Assembly: GCA_902762565.1 (NCBI GenBank)
Contig: CACWOS010000015.1
Span: forward strand, 1-60,518
DNA: 60,518 bases
Direction: 5' to 3'
Source of the DNA: an uncultured Prevotellaceae bacterium
GTDB lineage: Bacteria; Bacteroidota; Bacteroidia; Bacteroidales; Bacteroidaceae
In this document: one piece after another, positions 44,115 to 51,154 of the stretch
Layout of the letters: the number at the start of each line of letters is the position of its first letter
Numbering within the stretch: the stretch's first letter is position 1
Notes under the pieces: generated by a model
What the model saw: only the letters and a program-made list of their open reading frames with translations
Told to the model about the DNA's origin: nothing
Database searches by the model: none
Translations under genes and position numbers: made by a program

Positions 44115-44288
44115 TGTCGGCTTGTTTTTTCTAATCTTTTCACTTTTCCCAATTCATACAGTCATCACTTAGCACTAATTTTTATTATCAATACATCATT
44201 TTTCGCGATTTATACTGACATCCGACATAGTCTATTATATAATTCTTTGGATATTAGTAAGTTGTAAAGCTGGAATCTGTCGACAAAC

Positions 44289-44344
44289 TGACATAAAACC
44301 GACATAAAACTGACATAGAACTGACATAAAACCGACATAAATCC
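44289..44344 (+). repeat. Left iteron array, five 11-bp units (YGACATARAAY)
   Basis: GACAT recurs at 44290, 44301, 44312, 44323 and 44334, exactly 11 bp apart, about one helical turn. Mirrored by the right array. Confidence 0.92.
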
Positions 44345-44700
44345 TGTATCAGTGCGTCATTTGTTGTTGTACTGATGCTGTCTGATGTGTGATAGTAGCA
44401 TTTAACGGCTCCTATAAAAGCAACCCCATTCGATAGTGGCACCTCTCGATGTACCAGCTTATTTCTCGCTTCTGAATTCTCTAGAGAATTGAACGACAAC
44501 ATGCCTTGTCGCACATCGCGAGAAGTAAGCGGACTGCCAAATTCTCTAGAGAATTTAAAAACGCAAAGGTAGCTCTCGATGCCTGACCTGCCTCCTCGCA
44601 CTTACTCCGCTTACTTCGCATCACCTTTCTGCTTACTTTGCATCACTTCGTCTCTTATTGTTCATCATCGCATCATTCACTTCGCCATTAACATGCCAAT

Positions 44701-44745
44701 TATGTCAGTTCTATGTCAGTTCTATGTCAGTTTTATGTCAGTTTG
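44701..44745 (-). repeat. Right iteron array, four 11-bp units in inverse orientation
   Basis: ATGTC recurs at 44702, 44713, 44724 and 44735, 11 bp apart: the complement of the left units (TATGTCAGTTY). Confidence 0.92.
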
Positions 44746-45002
44746 GCGACAAAATTTAGTTTCACAAATAACTAATAACTAGATACTTATCTATTTAACT
44801 ATGTCGGATGTCAGTTATTTTTGGATTTTTCCTTTCTTTTTTTAATTTTTCACTTTGAAAAAGACAGATACTCAGCTGATATCTGACTTTCCCAATAATC
44901 ACCTCAAATCAGTAATTATTCACAGTTTTTTCAAAAAATCTCCTCTTAATGCACCTCGTTTAAGAAAAAATGCTTATCTTTGCAGTCGTTAATAAGTACT
45001 AT

Positions 45003-45311
45003 ATGAAAGATAATAGGTATCCAGAGATTGAAGAGGAAGAAGGCATTGGTATGTGCTGTGAGCCATCTGTAGGGTATGGTGCTACAGGTAGTTGCTATGC
45101 CAATACCCTTGCAACATTCAACGAAGATAGTGTTGATGTGGCTGATGCTTGGGATCCTGGCATTGGTCCATACGACATGAAAGAATTGAATGCTCGAATA
45201 GACGAAGCAGAGACCTCTATCGAAAAAGCAGAACAAGGAGATTGGAGTGACTGGGTGTCAGAGTCTCAGTCTCGTGCTAATCTATACAGCAAGTACCCAT
45301 GGCTGAGGTGA
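45003..45311 (+). CDS. Probable antitoxin of a RelE/ParE-type module
   Basis: 102 aa, acidic and partly disordered (RYPEIEEEEGIG, DSVDVADAWDPGIGPYD), with a helical C-terminal part (DMKELNARIDEAETSIEKAE). No DNA-binding motif recognised. The role is inferred from position: it precedes and overlaps by 13 bp a RelE/ParE-like toxin gene. The start at 45003 is chosen because the -7 box TATCTTTG (44982-44989) lies between it and the in-frame ATG at 44970. Confidence 0.6.
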   Translation: MKDNRYPEIEEEEGIGMCCEPSVGYGATGSCYANTLATFNEDSVDVADAWDPGIGPYDMKELNARIDEAETSIEKAEQGDWSDWVSESQSRANLYSKYPWLR

Positions 45312-45619
45312 AATGGACGGTAAAGGCTGACCGTCTTTTTGACAAGTACGTTTTAAATGCTTTCTTGGAGTATGGCCAAAAAACTTCTAAGAAATGGATG
45401 ACAGAACGTATCGCCTTTGCGAATCGTGTCGCAACACATCCAGAATCCTATACGCTGGAACCATTGTTGGCAGACAGGAAACGTAAGTATCGCAGTTGTC
45501 AGATACTGGGAAGATTTAAGATTGTCTACTACTACGCAAAATCGTCTGAGATAGTACATATTGTTGATATTTGGGACATGTTGATGAATCCAGAGAATCT
45601 GCAACAAAGAATAAAGTGA
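45299..45619 (+). CDS. RelE/ParE-family toxin
   Basis: 106 aa. Opens MAEVKWTVKADRLFDKYV, has a basic core LLADRKRKYRSCQILGRFKIVYYYA and a final strand EIVHIVDIWDML, the layout of the RelE/ParE fold (two helices, then an antiparallel sheet with basic residues). Would inhibit translation by mRNA cleavage (RelE) or act on gyrase (ParE); the sequence does not settle which. Overlaps the antitoxin candidate by 13 bp and is followed by a strong terminator, so the module is self-contained. Confidence 0.75.
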   Translation: MAEVKWTVKADRLFDKYVLNAFLEYGQKTSKKWMTERIAFANRVATHPESYTLEPLLADRKRKYRSCQILGRFKIVYYYAKSSEIVHIVDIWDMLMNPENLQQRIK

Positions 45620-45624
45620 TAAAG

Positions 45625-45651
45625 AGAAGTCCACGCGGACTTCTTTTTTTT
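45625..45651 (+). terminator. Terminator of the toxin-antitoxin module
   Basis: Perfect 8-bp stem agaagtcc/ggacttct, loop acgc, followed by eight T. Confidence 0.9.
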
Positions 45652-45716
45652 GCTTGCTAATGCTGTCTTATTTCTCTCGCAGATAGCGCAGATGACGCAG
45701 ATTTTTTCATTTTTCT

Positions 45717-45747
45717 TTTGTTGTTTCATTTTTATTTCCTATCTTTG
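45717..45747 (+). promoter_or_regulatory. Promoter of the 45753 ncRNA (TTTG-N19-TATCTTTG)
   Basis: -33 TTTG at 45717-45720, 19-bp spacer, -7 TATCTTTG at 45740-45747. Complete consensus, with no good reading frame following it. Confidence 0.75.
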
Positions 45748-45752
45748 CACTG

Positions 45753-46075
45753 TCTTCATTCCGAAGCCCTGCTTGCGGGCACGGCTGATGAGGGTGGAGA
45801 CCAATATATAGGAAAAAGCGTTATCTTGCGCTTTGTGCTTGACAGCTGGAATCTGGCAGTTCCTAACTGATAGTCAAGAACAAGGCAACAATGACGCTCA
45901 TGGGTATGTGATATCCGTATCTTTAATAGCTGTCAGCCATTATTGGCTCTCTGTTATTGTTGTGGTATCTACATACAGGCGTGGGCTTCGGCGTTGCTCG
46001 TTCAACTATCAGGGCGATGCCAGAGCCTCAGCTGTGGGACGAGTAACAGATAGACTCCCACGCTTATTTTTTGTA
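45753..46075 (+). ncRNA. Candidate structured non-coding RNA (about 320 nt)
   Basis: It starts at the expected +1 of a consensus promoter and ends in a strong hairpin plus T-run: outer stem GCGTGGG/CCCACGC (about 45988-45994 with 46056-46062), then TTATTTTTT. Inside this stem lies a 10-bp helix (gttgctcgtt with gacgagtaac). Further up are CTTGAC/GTCAAG (about 45847-45890), AGCCATTATTGGCT and GCCCTGCTTGCGGGC hairpins. The only frame (45833-46081) is unlike any protein and ends in the terminator. Not recognised as tmRNA, RNase P, SRP or 6S RNA. Lies between the toxin module and the MBG surface protein; may also act as a leader for the genes behind it. Confidence 0.6.
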
Positions 46076-46140
46076 TATTAGTAAGGCTTGATCATATTAT
46101 TATTAGGTATAGGGAGCCTCCTACTAAATTGTTGTTCAAA

Positions 46141-46413
46141 ATGAAAGAACGGGAAATGAAAGAATGGCAAGATCGGAATGAGCTATTGCAAAGTGCATAC
46201 AAGGAATATCTTCTTACTTCAAAGCCAAAAGAGAAAGAGGCTGCTTGTATTCAAATACAGAGATTGTTAGAATGGGATCCATTTATGATCTTTTGTGTAG
46301 ACCATGATGCTGATGTTTTTGGAATAAGCAGGTATGGATTAGACAGTCAGTCAGAGCAATGCATAAGTTTGATTGATAGAATAGCTAAAGGTGGAATGGA
46401 TTATGACTTTTAA
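46141..46413 (+). CDS. Small hypothetical protein
   Basis: 90 aa from the ATG at 46141 (MKEREMKEWQDRNELLQSAY). Charged helical N-terminal half, then a more hydrophobic part (LLEWDPFMIFCVDHDADVFG) and LIDRIAKGGMDYDF. No family recognised, no signal peptide. 12 bp before the MBG surface-protein gene, so probably in one transcript with it. Confidence 0.5.
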   Translation: MKEREMKEWQDRNELLQSAYKEYLLTSKPKEKEAACIQIQRLLEWDPFMIFCVDHDADVFGISRYGLDSQSEQCISLIDRIAKGGMDYDF

Positions 46414-46425
46414 TTATATACAATT

Positions 46426-49167
46426 ATGATGAAAAAATTTAATAAGAGAGTATTAATACTCATGAGTGCGATGACAATGTGTGTTGCAAATGCAGGGGCT
46501 GTTATAGTGGATAGTTTGAATTATTCTTTATCTGGTACGTATGCTACAGTTTCTATTGCATCTGGAAATACTTCCTCGATAATAACAGTCCCACCTTCCA
46601 TTAAATATGAGGGCTTGGTATACACAGTGAAATGGGTTGGGAAATTTGCCGCAGGCAGCTTAAGAGAATTGGTTCTACCTAATACAATCGAAGAAATAGG
46701 CAACTATGCTTTTTCATACAATTCTTACAGTTCGACAACATCTGTAAAAAATCCAATTAAAAAGGTGAAACTCCAAGATGGACTAAAACGTATAGGTGCA
46801 AGTGCTTTTGAAAACTCCTTAATATTATCATTAATTATTCCAAGCACGGTAATAGAATTCGGCAGTAATCCGTTTAATAAGTGTAATATGCTTAGAGAAC
46901 TGATATATTTAAGTTCTACACCACCTTCAAATTGGACGGCAACCTCTCAAACTTATGTACCCAGCAAGGAGACATATAGCGAACCGTCATATTCTATTAA
47001 CAATGCTAGTATCATAGAAATGATATCTTTCTCCGAAACAAAATTCGATTATACGGGCAAAGCGCCTACTCCGACATGGACAAATAATGTGGAGGGGTAT
47101 ACCGTTAGTTTGGAAATGCCAACACTGAAGTCAGATGTAGGTACCTATGAAGAAGTAATTCCTGCTACATTCACTAAAGGAATAGAAAAGTTTACGGCTT
47201 ATATTCCTTACAAATATACTATTAAGCCTGTTAAGGTGAAGGCCAAAGTAAATAGTACAAGCAGAACTTACGGAGAAGCTAATTCTAACTTCACTATCAC
47301 CTATTCTGGCTTTGTTAATGGAGAAGACGAAAGTGTGCTGACATCCAAACCATTAGCAACAACAACTGCTAATGAAAAGAGTGCAGTAGGAACATACCCA
47401 ATCACAATCAGTGGTGGTAAAGCACAGAACTACACATTTGAATACGAGCAGGGAGAGCTGACAGTGAACAAAGCATCGTTAGGTGTTCAGGTTATGGATG
47501 CCAGTAAGTTGTACGGAGCAGAAAATCCGACATTTACTTTGGGCTATTCGGGCTTGAAGAATAACGAGACAGTACCGGTATGGACAAAGATACCAACATT
47601 CACCACTACTGCAACAAAGGCAAGTGGAGCCGGCAGTTATGACGTTACGGTGACTTGTGAGCCAAAGAACTATGAGATTATTTCGAATACGCCTGGTAAA
47701 CTAACCATCACTAAAGCCCCATTGACTGTCAAAGCAAATAATGCATCGATGGACTATTGTGGAACAATGCCAACATACAGCTATACCTATTCCGGATTTG
47801 TGAATGGTGATACAGAAAATGCACTGACTACAAAGCCTTCGATAGCAACAGATGCAACAGCTACCAGTAATGCAGGCACATACACCATTACGCCTGAAGG
47901 GGCACAATCCGACAACTATGACTTTACTTACACGGCTGGAATGCTGACCATCAAGCAGCGTCCATTGACAGTAAAGGCTAATTCGGCAAGCAGACTCTAT
48001 GGAGAGGAAAATCCGGTGTTTACGGTAGACTATTCTGGATTCGTGAATGACGAGACGAAAGCAGTGTTAGATGTAGAACCAACCACAACTACAACAGCAA
48101 ACATCCAGAGTAAAGCAGGAACTTATGATATTAGAGTGAGTGGTGGACTAGCTAAGAACTATACTATGAACTATCAGAATGGTCAACTAACTGTTACACC
48201 AAGACCTCTCAAAGCCTTCGTTGGCAACTATGAGAGGCCATATGGTCAGGATAATCCTACATTCACCATCGAATATGAGGGCTTGGTTGGTAACGATACA
48301 GGTTATTCGCTCCAAACACAGCCAATGGTTCGCACTACAGCCACAAAGACATCGAATGTCGGAACGTATCCTATTGAGGTAACTGGTGGCTATTCGCCCA
48401 ATTATATGCTTAGCTATGGCTCTGGTCAACTTACCATTGTAAAGGCAGAGCAGACCTTTACGTGGAGTCAAGACCTGACAAATCTGAAAGTAGGTGATCA
48501 AGTAGAACTGCAAGCCAGTGCCTCTTCAAAGCTTCCAATCACATTTACGGCCGACTCAGAAAACTATGCTGAGATATACAAAGCAGGCAGTAAGACCTAT
48601 ATGGAGTGTAAGAAAGCTGGTTCGTTCCATATCAAGGCAGTTCAGGAAGGCAATGACAACTATTATTCTACGCAACGTATCAATAAAGAAGTAACAATTG
48701 TAGGAGAAGAAGAGTATAATCCGACCCTATTCATCAAGCAGACTGATAACGGTATGGTAAGCACCAAGGTGAATAAGGGCAGTACGCATACATTTACCAT
48801 CTACGCAGAGACAGGTTGGAAGATTCATTCCGTGACATTCAATGATAAGGATGTAACGAATGAATTGGACTCAAAGAATTCGTTTACAACACCAGTTGTC
48901 AATGAGAACTCTACGTTGATTATTGTATATGAACAGGAGAATAGTGCAGTTAATGCTATTGAGTATTCAAATCTAAAGGTCTTGGCTACGTCAGAAGGCA
49001 TTAGAGTTTCAGGTGTCAATGCGGATGATGTCATTCGTGTTTATAACATTGACGGAGTACTGAAGCAGTCTGTTCGTGCTGAAAGTTCGCAAGTAGAGAT
49101 TCCACTTCATAAGGATCGTGTATATGTGGTAAAGGTTGGAACTAAGAGTATGAAGTTACGTCTTTGA
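46426..49167 (+). CDS. Surface protein: BspA-like LRR, five MBG repeats, InlB-like unit, T9SS-type tail
   Basis: 913 aa. Signal peptide to about 27 (MKKFNKRVLILMSAMTMCVANAGA). About 55-165: BspA-type LRR_5 units (LRELVLPNTIEEIGNYAFSY, IKKVKLQDGLKRIGASAFEN). About 200-268: Ig-like module. About 269-675: five MBG repeats of about 80 residues, each with RTYGEANSNFTITYSGFVNG-like openings and GTYPITISGG...NYTFEY...GELTV endings. About 765-830: InlB/Flg_new-like module (GSTHTFTIYAETGWKIHSVT). 840-913: sorting-like tail (LKVLATSEGIRVSGVNADDV, VYVVKVGTKSMKLRL), as in type IX secretion cargo. Likely a secreted adhesin. Lower GC than the flanking housekeeping genes. Confidence 0.85.
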   Translation: MMKKFNKRVLILMSAMTMCVANAGAVIVDSLNYSLSGTYATVSIASGNTSSIITVPPSIKYEGLVYTVKWVGKFAAGSLRELVLPNTIEEIGNYAFSYNSYSSTTSVKNPIKKVKLQDGLKRIGASAFENSLILSLIIPSTVIEFGSNPFNKCNMLRELIYLSSTPPSNWTATSQTYVPSKETYSEPSYSINNASIIEMISFSETKFDYTGKAPTPTWTNNVEGYTVSLEMPTLKSDVGTYEEVIPATFTKGIEKFTAYIPYKYTIKPVKVKAKVNSTSRTYGEANSNFTITYSGFVNGEDESVLTSKPLATTTANEKSAVGTYPITISGGKAQNYTFEYEQGELTVNKASLGVQVMDASKLYGAENPTFTLGYSGLKNNETVPVWTKIPTFTTTATKASGAGSYDVTVTCEPKNYEIISNTPGKLTITKAPLTVKANNASMDYCGTMPTYSYTYSGFVNGDTENALTTKPSIATDATATSNAGTYTITPEGAQSDNYDFTYTAGMLTIKQRPLTVKANSASRLYGEENPVFTVDYSGFVNDETKAVLDVEPTTTTTANIQSKAGTYDIRVSGGLAKNYTMNYQNGQLTVTPRPLKAFVGNYERPYGQDNPTFTIEYEGLVGNDTGYSLQTQPMVRTTATKTSNVGTYPIEVTGGYSPNYMLSYGSGQLTIVKAEQTFTWSQDLTNLKVGDQVELQASASSKLPITFTADSENYAEIYKAGSKTYMECKKAGSFHIKAVQEGNDNYYSTQRINKEVTIVGEEEYNPTLFIKQTDNGMVSTKVNKGSTHTFTIYAETGWKIHSVTFNDKDVTNELDSKNSFTTPVVNENSTLIIVYEQENSAVNAIEYSNLKVLATSEGIRVSGVNADDVIRVYNIDGVLKQSVRAESSQVEIPLHKDRVYVVKVGTKSMKLRL

Positions 49168-49246
49168 GAAATTAATTCTAGAAAGAGTGCACGGTGGACC
49201 TACTTGTGTATTTTTTGAAGTAACACTAACTCACGTTCATAAAGAA

Positions 49247-49369
49247 AGTTATCGCCAGCCCATCAATTGCGACGGGCTGGCGATAACCTAATGTTGGCAA
49301 TGTGCGGTACCTCTAGTGCAATGTCAATAAAAATCTACTTTTTGATGAGTGATGCGACCCAGAGGATGG
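49247..49369. repeat. Hairpin repeat copy 1 (about 120 bp)
   Basis: Begins with the perfect 11-bp stem atcgccagccc/gggctggcgat around the loop atcaattgcgac (49251-49284). Continues with about 85 bp conserved in copies 2 and 3 (ATGTGCRGTACC..., TCTACTTTTTGATGAGTGATG, CCCAGAGGATGG). Lies between the MBG gene and the DUF4160/DUF2442 pair. Confidence 0.92.
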
Positions 49370-49403
49370 CTACTGCGCGAGACAAACGCCCCTCTGTTTT
49401 TTA

Positions 49404-49640
49404 TCATGCAGCCACACCAATCTTATAGAGGTACTCGGGTGCGAAGTCGGCACCATTTTCCCACTCGATAGTGTTGAACTTGATGGTGAAGCGTTTAAAG
49501 AACTCCAAATCCTTCAGAGGTGCGAAAACAGCACCATTAAGAGACTGAGACAAGTCTACGATTCTCGTCTCACCATTATTGAACAGCAACTTAACTCTGT
49601 AGCCGTCCAAATAATCTGCTTTCGTGACTTCAATAAACAT
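49404..49640 (-). CDS. DUF2442 protein, pair with DUF4160
   Basis: 78 aa, a single DUF2442 domain (VTKADYLDGYRVKLLFNNGE, VDLSQSLNGAVFAPLKD, FNTIEWENGADFAPEYLY). Starts 8 bp after the DUF4160 gene. DUF4160/DUF2442 neighbours recur in many genomes and have been proposed as toxin-antitoxin-like, without a proven mechanism as far as I know. Confidence 0.8.
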   Translation of the reverse strand: MFIEVTKADYLDGYRVKLLFNNGETRIVDLSQSLNGAVFAPLKDLEFFKRFTIKFNTIEWENGADFAPEYLYKIGVAA

Positions 49641-49648
49641 AACTCTCC

Positions 49649-49906
49649 TTATTTAAGTGGTTCAATCTTATCAAGTTGCTCACCTTTCTGAGATTTTTCC
49701 CAATTCACCATCAACTCTTGACGATGATCTTCAAGCCATTCAAGAATCATACGCAAGGCCCTGCCTGGCATCTCACCTTTGACGATTCCATCTTTGATGT
49801 TCACGATGCACTTATAGTCACCATACCATGCATGGAAATGAGGTGGCTGATGGTCTGAGAAGTTCATCCAAATGTATATCCCGTAAAAGAAACAAATCTG
49901 TGGCAT
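49649..49906 (-). CDS. DUF4160 protein, pair with DUF2442
   Basis: 85 aa, full DUF4160 domain: MPQICFFYGIYIWMNFSDHQ, PPHFHAWYGDYKCIVNIKDG with the invariant PPHFHA motif, and GRALRMILEWLEDHRQEL. First gene of the pair. The upstream region up to about 49960 is AT-rich; a minus-strand promoter is not clear. Confidence 0.82.
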   Translation of the reverse strand: MPQICFFYGIYIWMNFSDHQPPHFHAWYGDYKCIVNIKDGIVKGEMPGRALRMILEWLEDHRQELMVNWEKSQKGEQLDKIEPLK

Positions 49907-50021
49907 AACTCTTATCTGTTATTAGAAATGACATTATCGTCGCATTCTGTTTGCAAATATAATGGTTTTCTTTGAAATATCCAAGTATTTTTATTTTTTC
50001 TTGTTTATTGGACGCTAAATA

Positions 50022-50052
50022 TTTGGTATTGTCGACATTTTATGTAACTTTG
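50022..50052 (+). promoter_or_regulatory. Orphan promoter (TTTG-N19-TAACTTTG)
   Basis: -33 TTTG at 50022-50025, 19 bp, -7 TAACTTTG at 50045-50052. Transcription would start near 50058 and run through about 170 nt without a convincing gene into hairpin repeat copy 2. The gap 49907-50446 otherwise shows only this transcript and the repeat; short frames in it look random. Confidence 0.6.
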
Positions 50053-50224
50053 TACCTGCTAGTCAGGTTTTGTCGTGAGGCTTTTCCATCGGCGTCGTCA
50101 ACTGGCCCACGCTTTCATACTGATAGGGTTGTCTTTTCTCTTGATATGGCAATATTCTGCACAGTTTCCAAGGTTTAAGTACGGACAATCTCATGTGGAT
50201 CAAAGGAACATCTCCAATAGAGAA

Positions 50225-50319
50225 AGCTATCGCCAGCCCATCAATTGCGACGGGCTGGCGATTTTCTAATGATGACATGTGCAGTACCTTTAGCGCAATG
50301 TCAATTACAATCTACTTCT
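50225..50319. repeat. Hairpin repeat copy 2 (shortened)
   Basis: Same stem atcgccagccc/gggctggcgat and following sequence as copy 1, but it diverges after the TCTACTT block, losing the GATGAGTGATG...GAGGATGG end. It separates the DUF4160/DUF2442 pair from the DUF2442-HTH gene. Confidence 0.9.
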
Positions 50320-50446
50320 AGGTGTGTCAGGGGACGGGTTCCTGACACACCTGGGAAATGATAAAAAACAAGGAACAGGGGGGCTTCTCCTCAGAATGTT
50401 GCTGAGATGGTTTTTCTATCGGCAAAAAGAAAAAAGCGCCCAAATA

Positions 50447-50478
50447 TTTGGAGGTATAAAATTTTATACCTATTTTTG
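50447..50478 (+). promoter_or_regulatory. Promoter with an 18-bp perfect palindrome filling the spacer
   Basis: -33 TTTG (50447-50450) and -7 TATTTTTG (50471-50478), spacing 20. The palindrome GGTATAAAATTTTATACC occupies 50453-50470, exactly the spacer and abutting the -7 box. This is what an autorepressor operator should look like; the first gene downstream encodes an HTH protein. Confidence 0.8.
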
Positions 50479-50500
50479 CACTCTAATAATGAAGAGAATT

Positions 50501-50917
50501 ATGGAGGCAATTAAGAATTTATGGTTTGAAGGGAACCGTATCTATGTGAAGACTACCGAAGGGCGACTGCTAAGTAGACCGTTGGAGGCTTATCCTGAAC
50601 TGCAGGAGGCTAGTGCTGAGCAGCGTAGCGACTATAGTCTTGAGGACGAGGGTATGGCTATCAGATGGGAGGCAATAGATGTTGATATGCATATTTCAAG
50701 CTTCTATGAGACTTCTGAGCCCAATACCGAAAATGAGGTTGCAGCCATGTTCCATCGTTTCCCTTGGCTGAATGTCTCAGAGGTAGCTCGCTATCTAAAC
50801 ATCAACAAAAGCCTGTTGGCTAGATACATCTATGGCATATCGAAGCCCAGTGCTAGTAGGTTGCAAGAGATTCGTGAGGCTTTCCACTATTTTGGTCGCG
50901 AGTTGCAAAGTGCTTAG
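50501..50917 (+). CDS. DUF2442 fused to a helix-turn-helix (antitoxin/autoregulator-like)
   Basis: 138 aa. Residues 1-70 are DUF2442-like (IKNLWFEGNRIYVKTTEGRL, DDEGMAIRWEAIDVDMHISS-like end EDEGMAIRWEAIDVDMHISS). Residues about 85-138 form an HTH (NVSEVARYLNINKSLLARYI then GISKPSASRLQEIREAFHYF). The start is set at 50501 because the promoter ends at 50478 (+1 near 50485); the ATG at 50489 would leave almost no leader. No DUF4160 partner is adjacent, unlike the pair 0.6 kb upstream. Probable DNA-binding regulator acting on the palindrome in its own promoter. Confidence 0.75.
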   Translation: MEAIKNLWFEGNRIYVKTTEGRLLSRPLEAYPELQEASAEQRSDYSLEDEGMAIRWEAIDVDMHISSFYETSEPNTENEVAAMFHRFPWLNVSEVARYLNINKSLLARYIYGISKPSASRLQEIREAFHYFGRELQSA

Positions 50918-50930
50918 CAAGGAAGTAAAA

Positions 50931-51052
50931 AGTTATCGCCAGCCCATCAATTGCGACGGACTGGCGATTTCCTAGTGATGACATGTGCAGTACCTTTAGC
51001 GCAATGTTAATAAAAATCTACTTTTTGATGAGTGATGCAACCCAGAGGATGG
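50931..51052. repeat. Hairpin repeat copy 3 (about 120 bp)
   Basis: Near-identical to copy 1 over its whole length, including the GATGAGTGATGCAACCCAGA end; one base of the stem is changed (ggactggcgat). Lies between the DUF2442-HTH gene and the surE promoter. Confidence 0.92.
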
Positions 51053-51154
51053 TTTTTATTATTTGAACGTTCTACGTTTAGTATTTGCAAAATTACATTT
51101 TTTTCGGAAACAGCCAACGATTATGGGAAAAAATTCGTAATTTTGCACGCAGTT

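Larger units (their letters stand above)
44214..44815. other. 602-bp non-coding inverted-repeat element with 11-bp iterons
   Basis: The ends are an 18-bp perfect inverted repeat (actgacatccgacatagt at 44214-44231 and its complement at 44798-44815). Next comes a spacer of about 60 bp on each side that is itself about 70 percent matched in inverse, then an array of 11-bp units on each side in opposite orientation. The centre holds two copies of the 16-bp palindrome AATTCTCTAGAGAATT (44475-44490, 44540-44555) and GCTTACTTYGCATCAC-type direct repeats (about 44614-44648). The trinucleotide tat flanks both ends. No convincing gene inside. Candidate origin-like or centromere-like site, or a MITE; the rest of the parA to 45003 gap is AT-rich, with one DnaA-box match TTATTCACA at 44916-44924. 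Confidence 0.7.

Noticed and set aside
44254-44782. Open frames inside the inverted-repeat element (115 aa on minus, 67 aa on plus)
   Set aside because: They translate the iterons and palindromes; no domain or good start region.
44052-45002. A parS site for ParB
   Set aside because: No match to TGTTTCACGTGAAACA or a close variant was seen here or elsewhere in the window.
45753-45830. Hammerhead ribozyme (CTGATGAG core at about 45790)
   Set aside because: No GAAA core or three-helix arrangement follows; single motif only.
45833-46081. 82-residue frame within the ncRNA region
   Set aside because: It runs through the paired stems and into the terminator; no protein family resemblance.
50075-50269. 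64-residue frame after the orphan promoter
   Set aside because: It ends inside hairpin repeat copy 2 and has no recognisable features; treated as non-coding.
44214-51052. CRISPR array (iterons or hairpin repeats)
   Set aside because: Iterons have no unique spacers, hairpin copies are hundreds of bp apart, and no cas genes are present.
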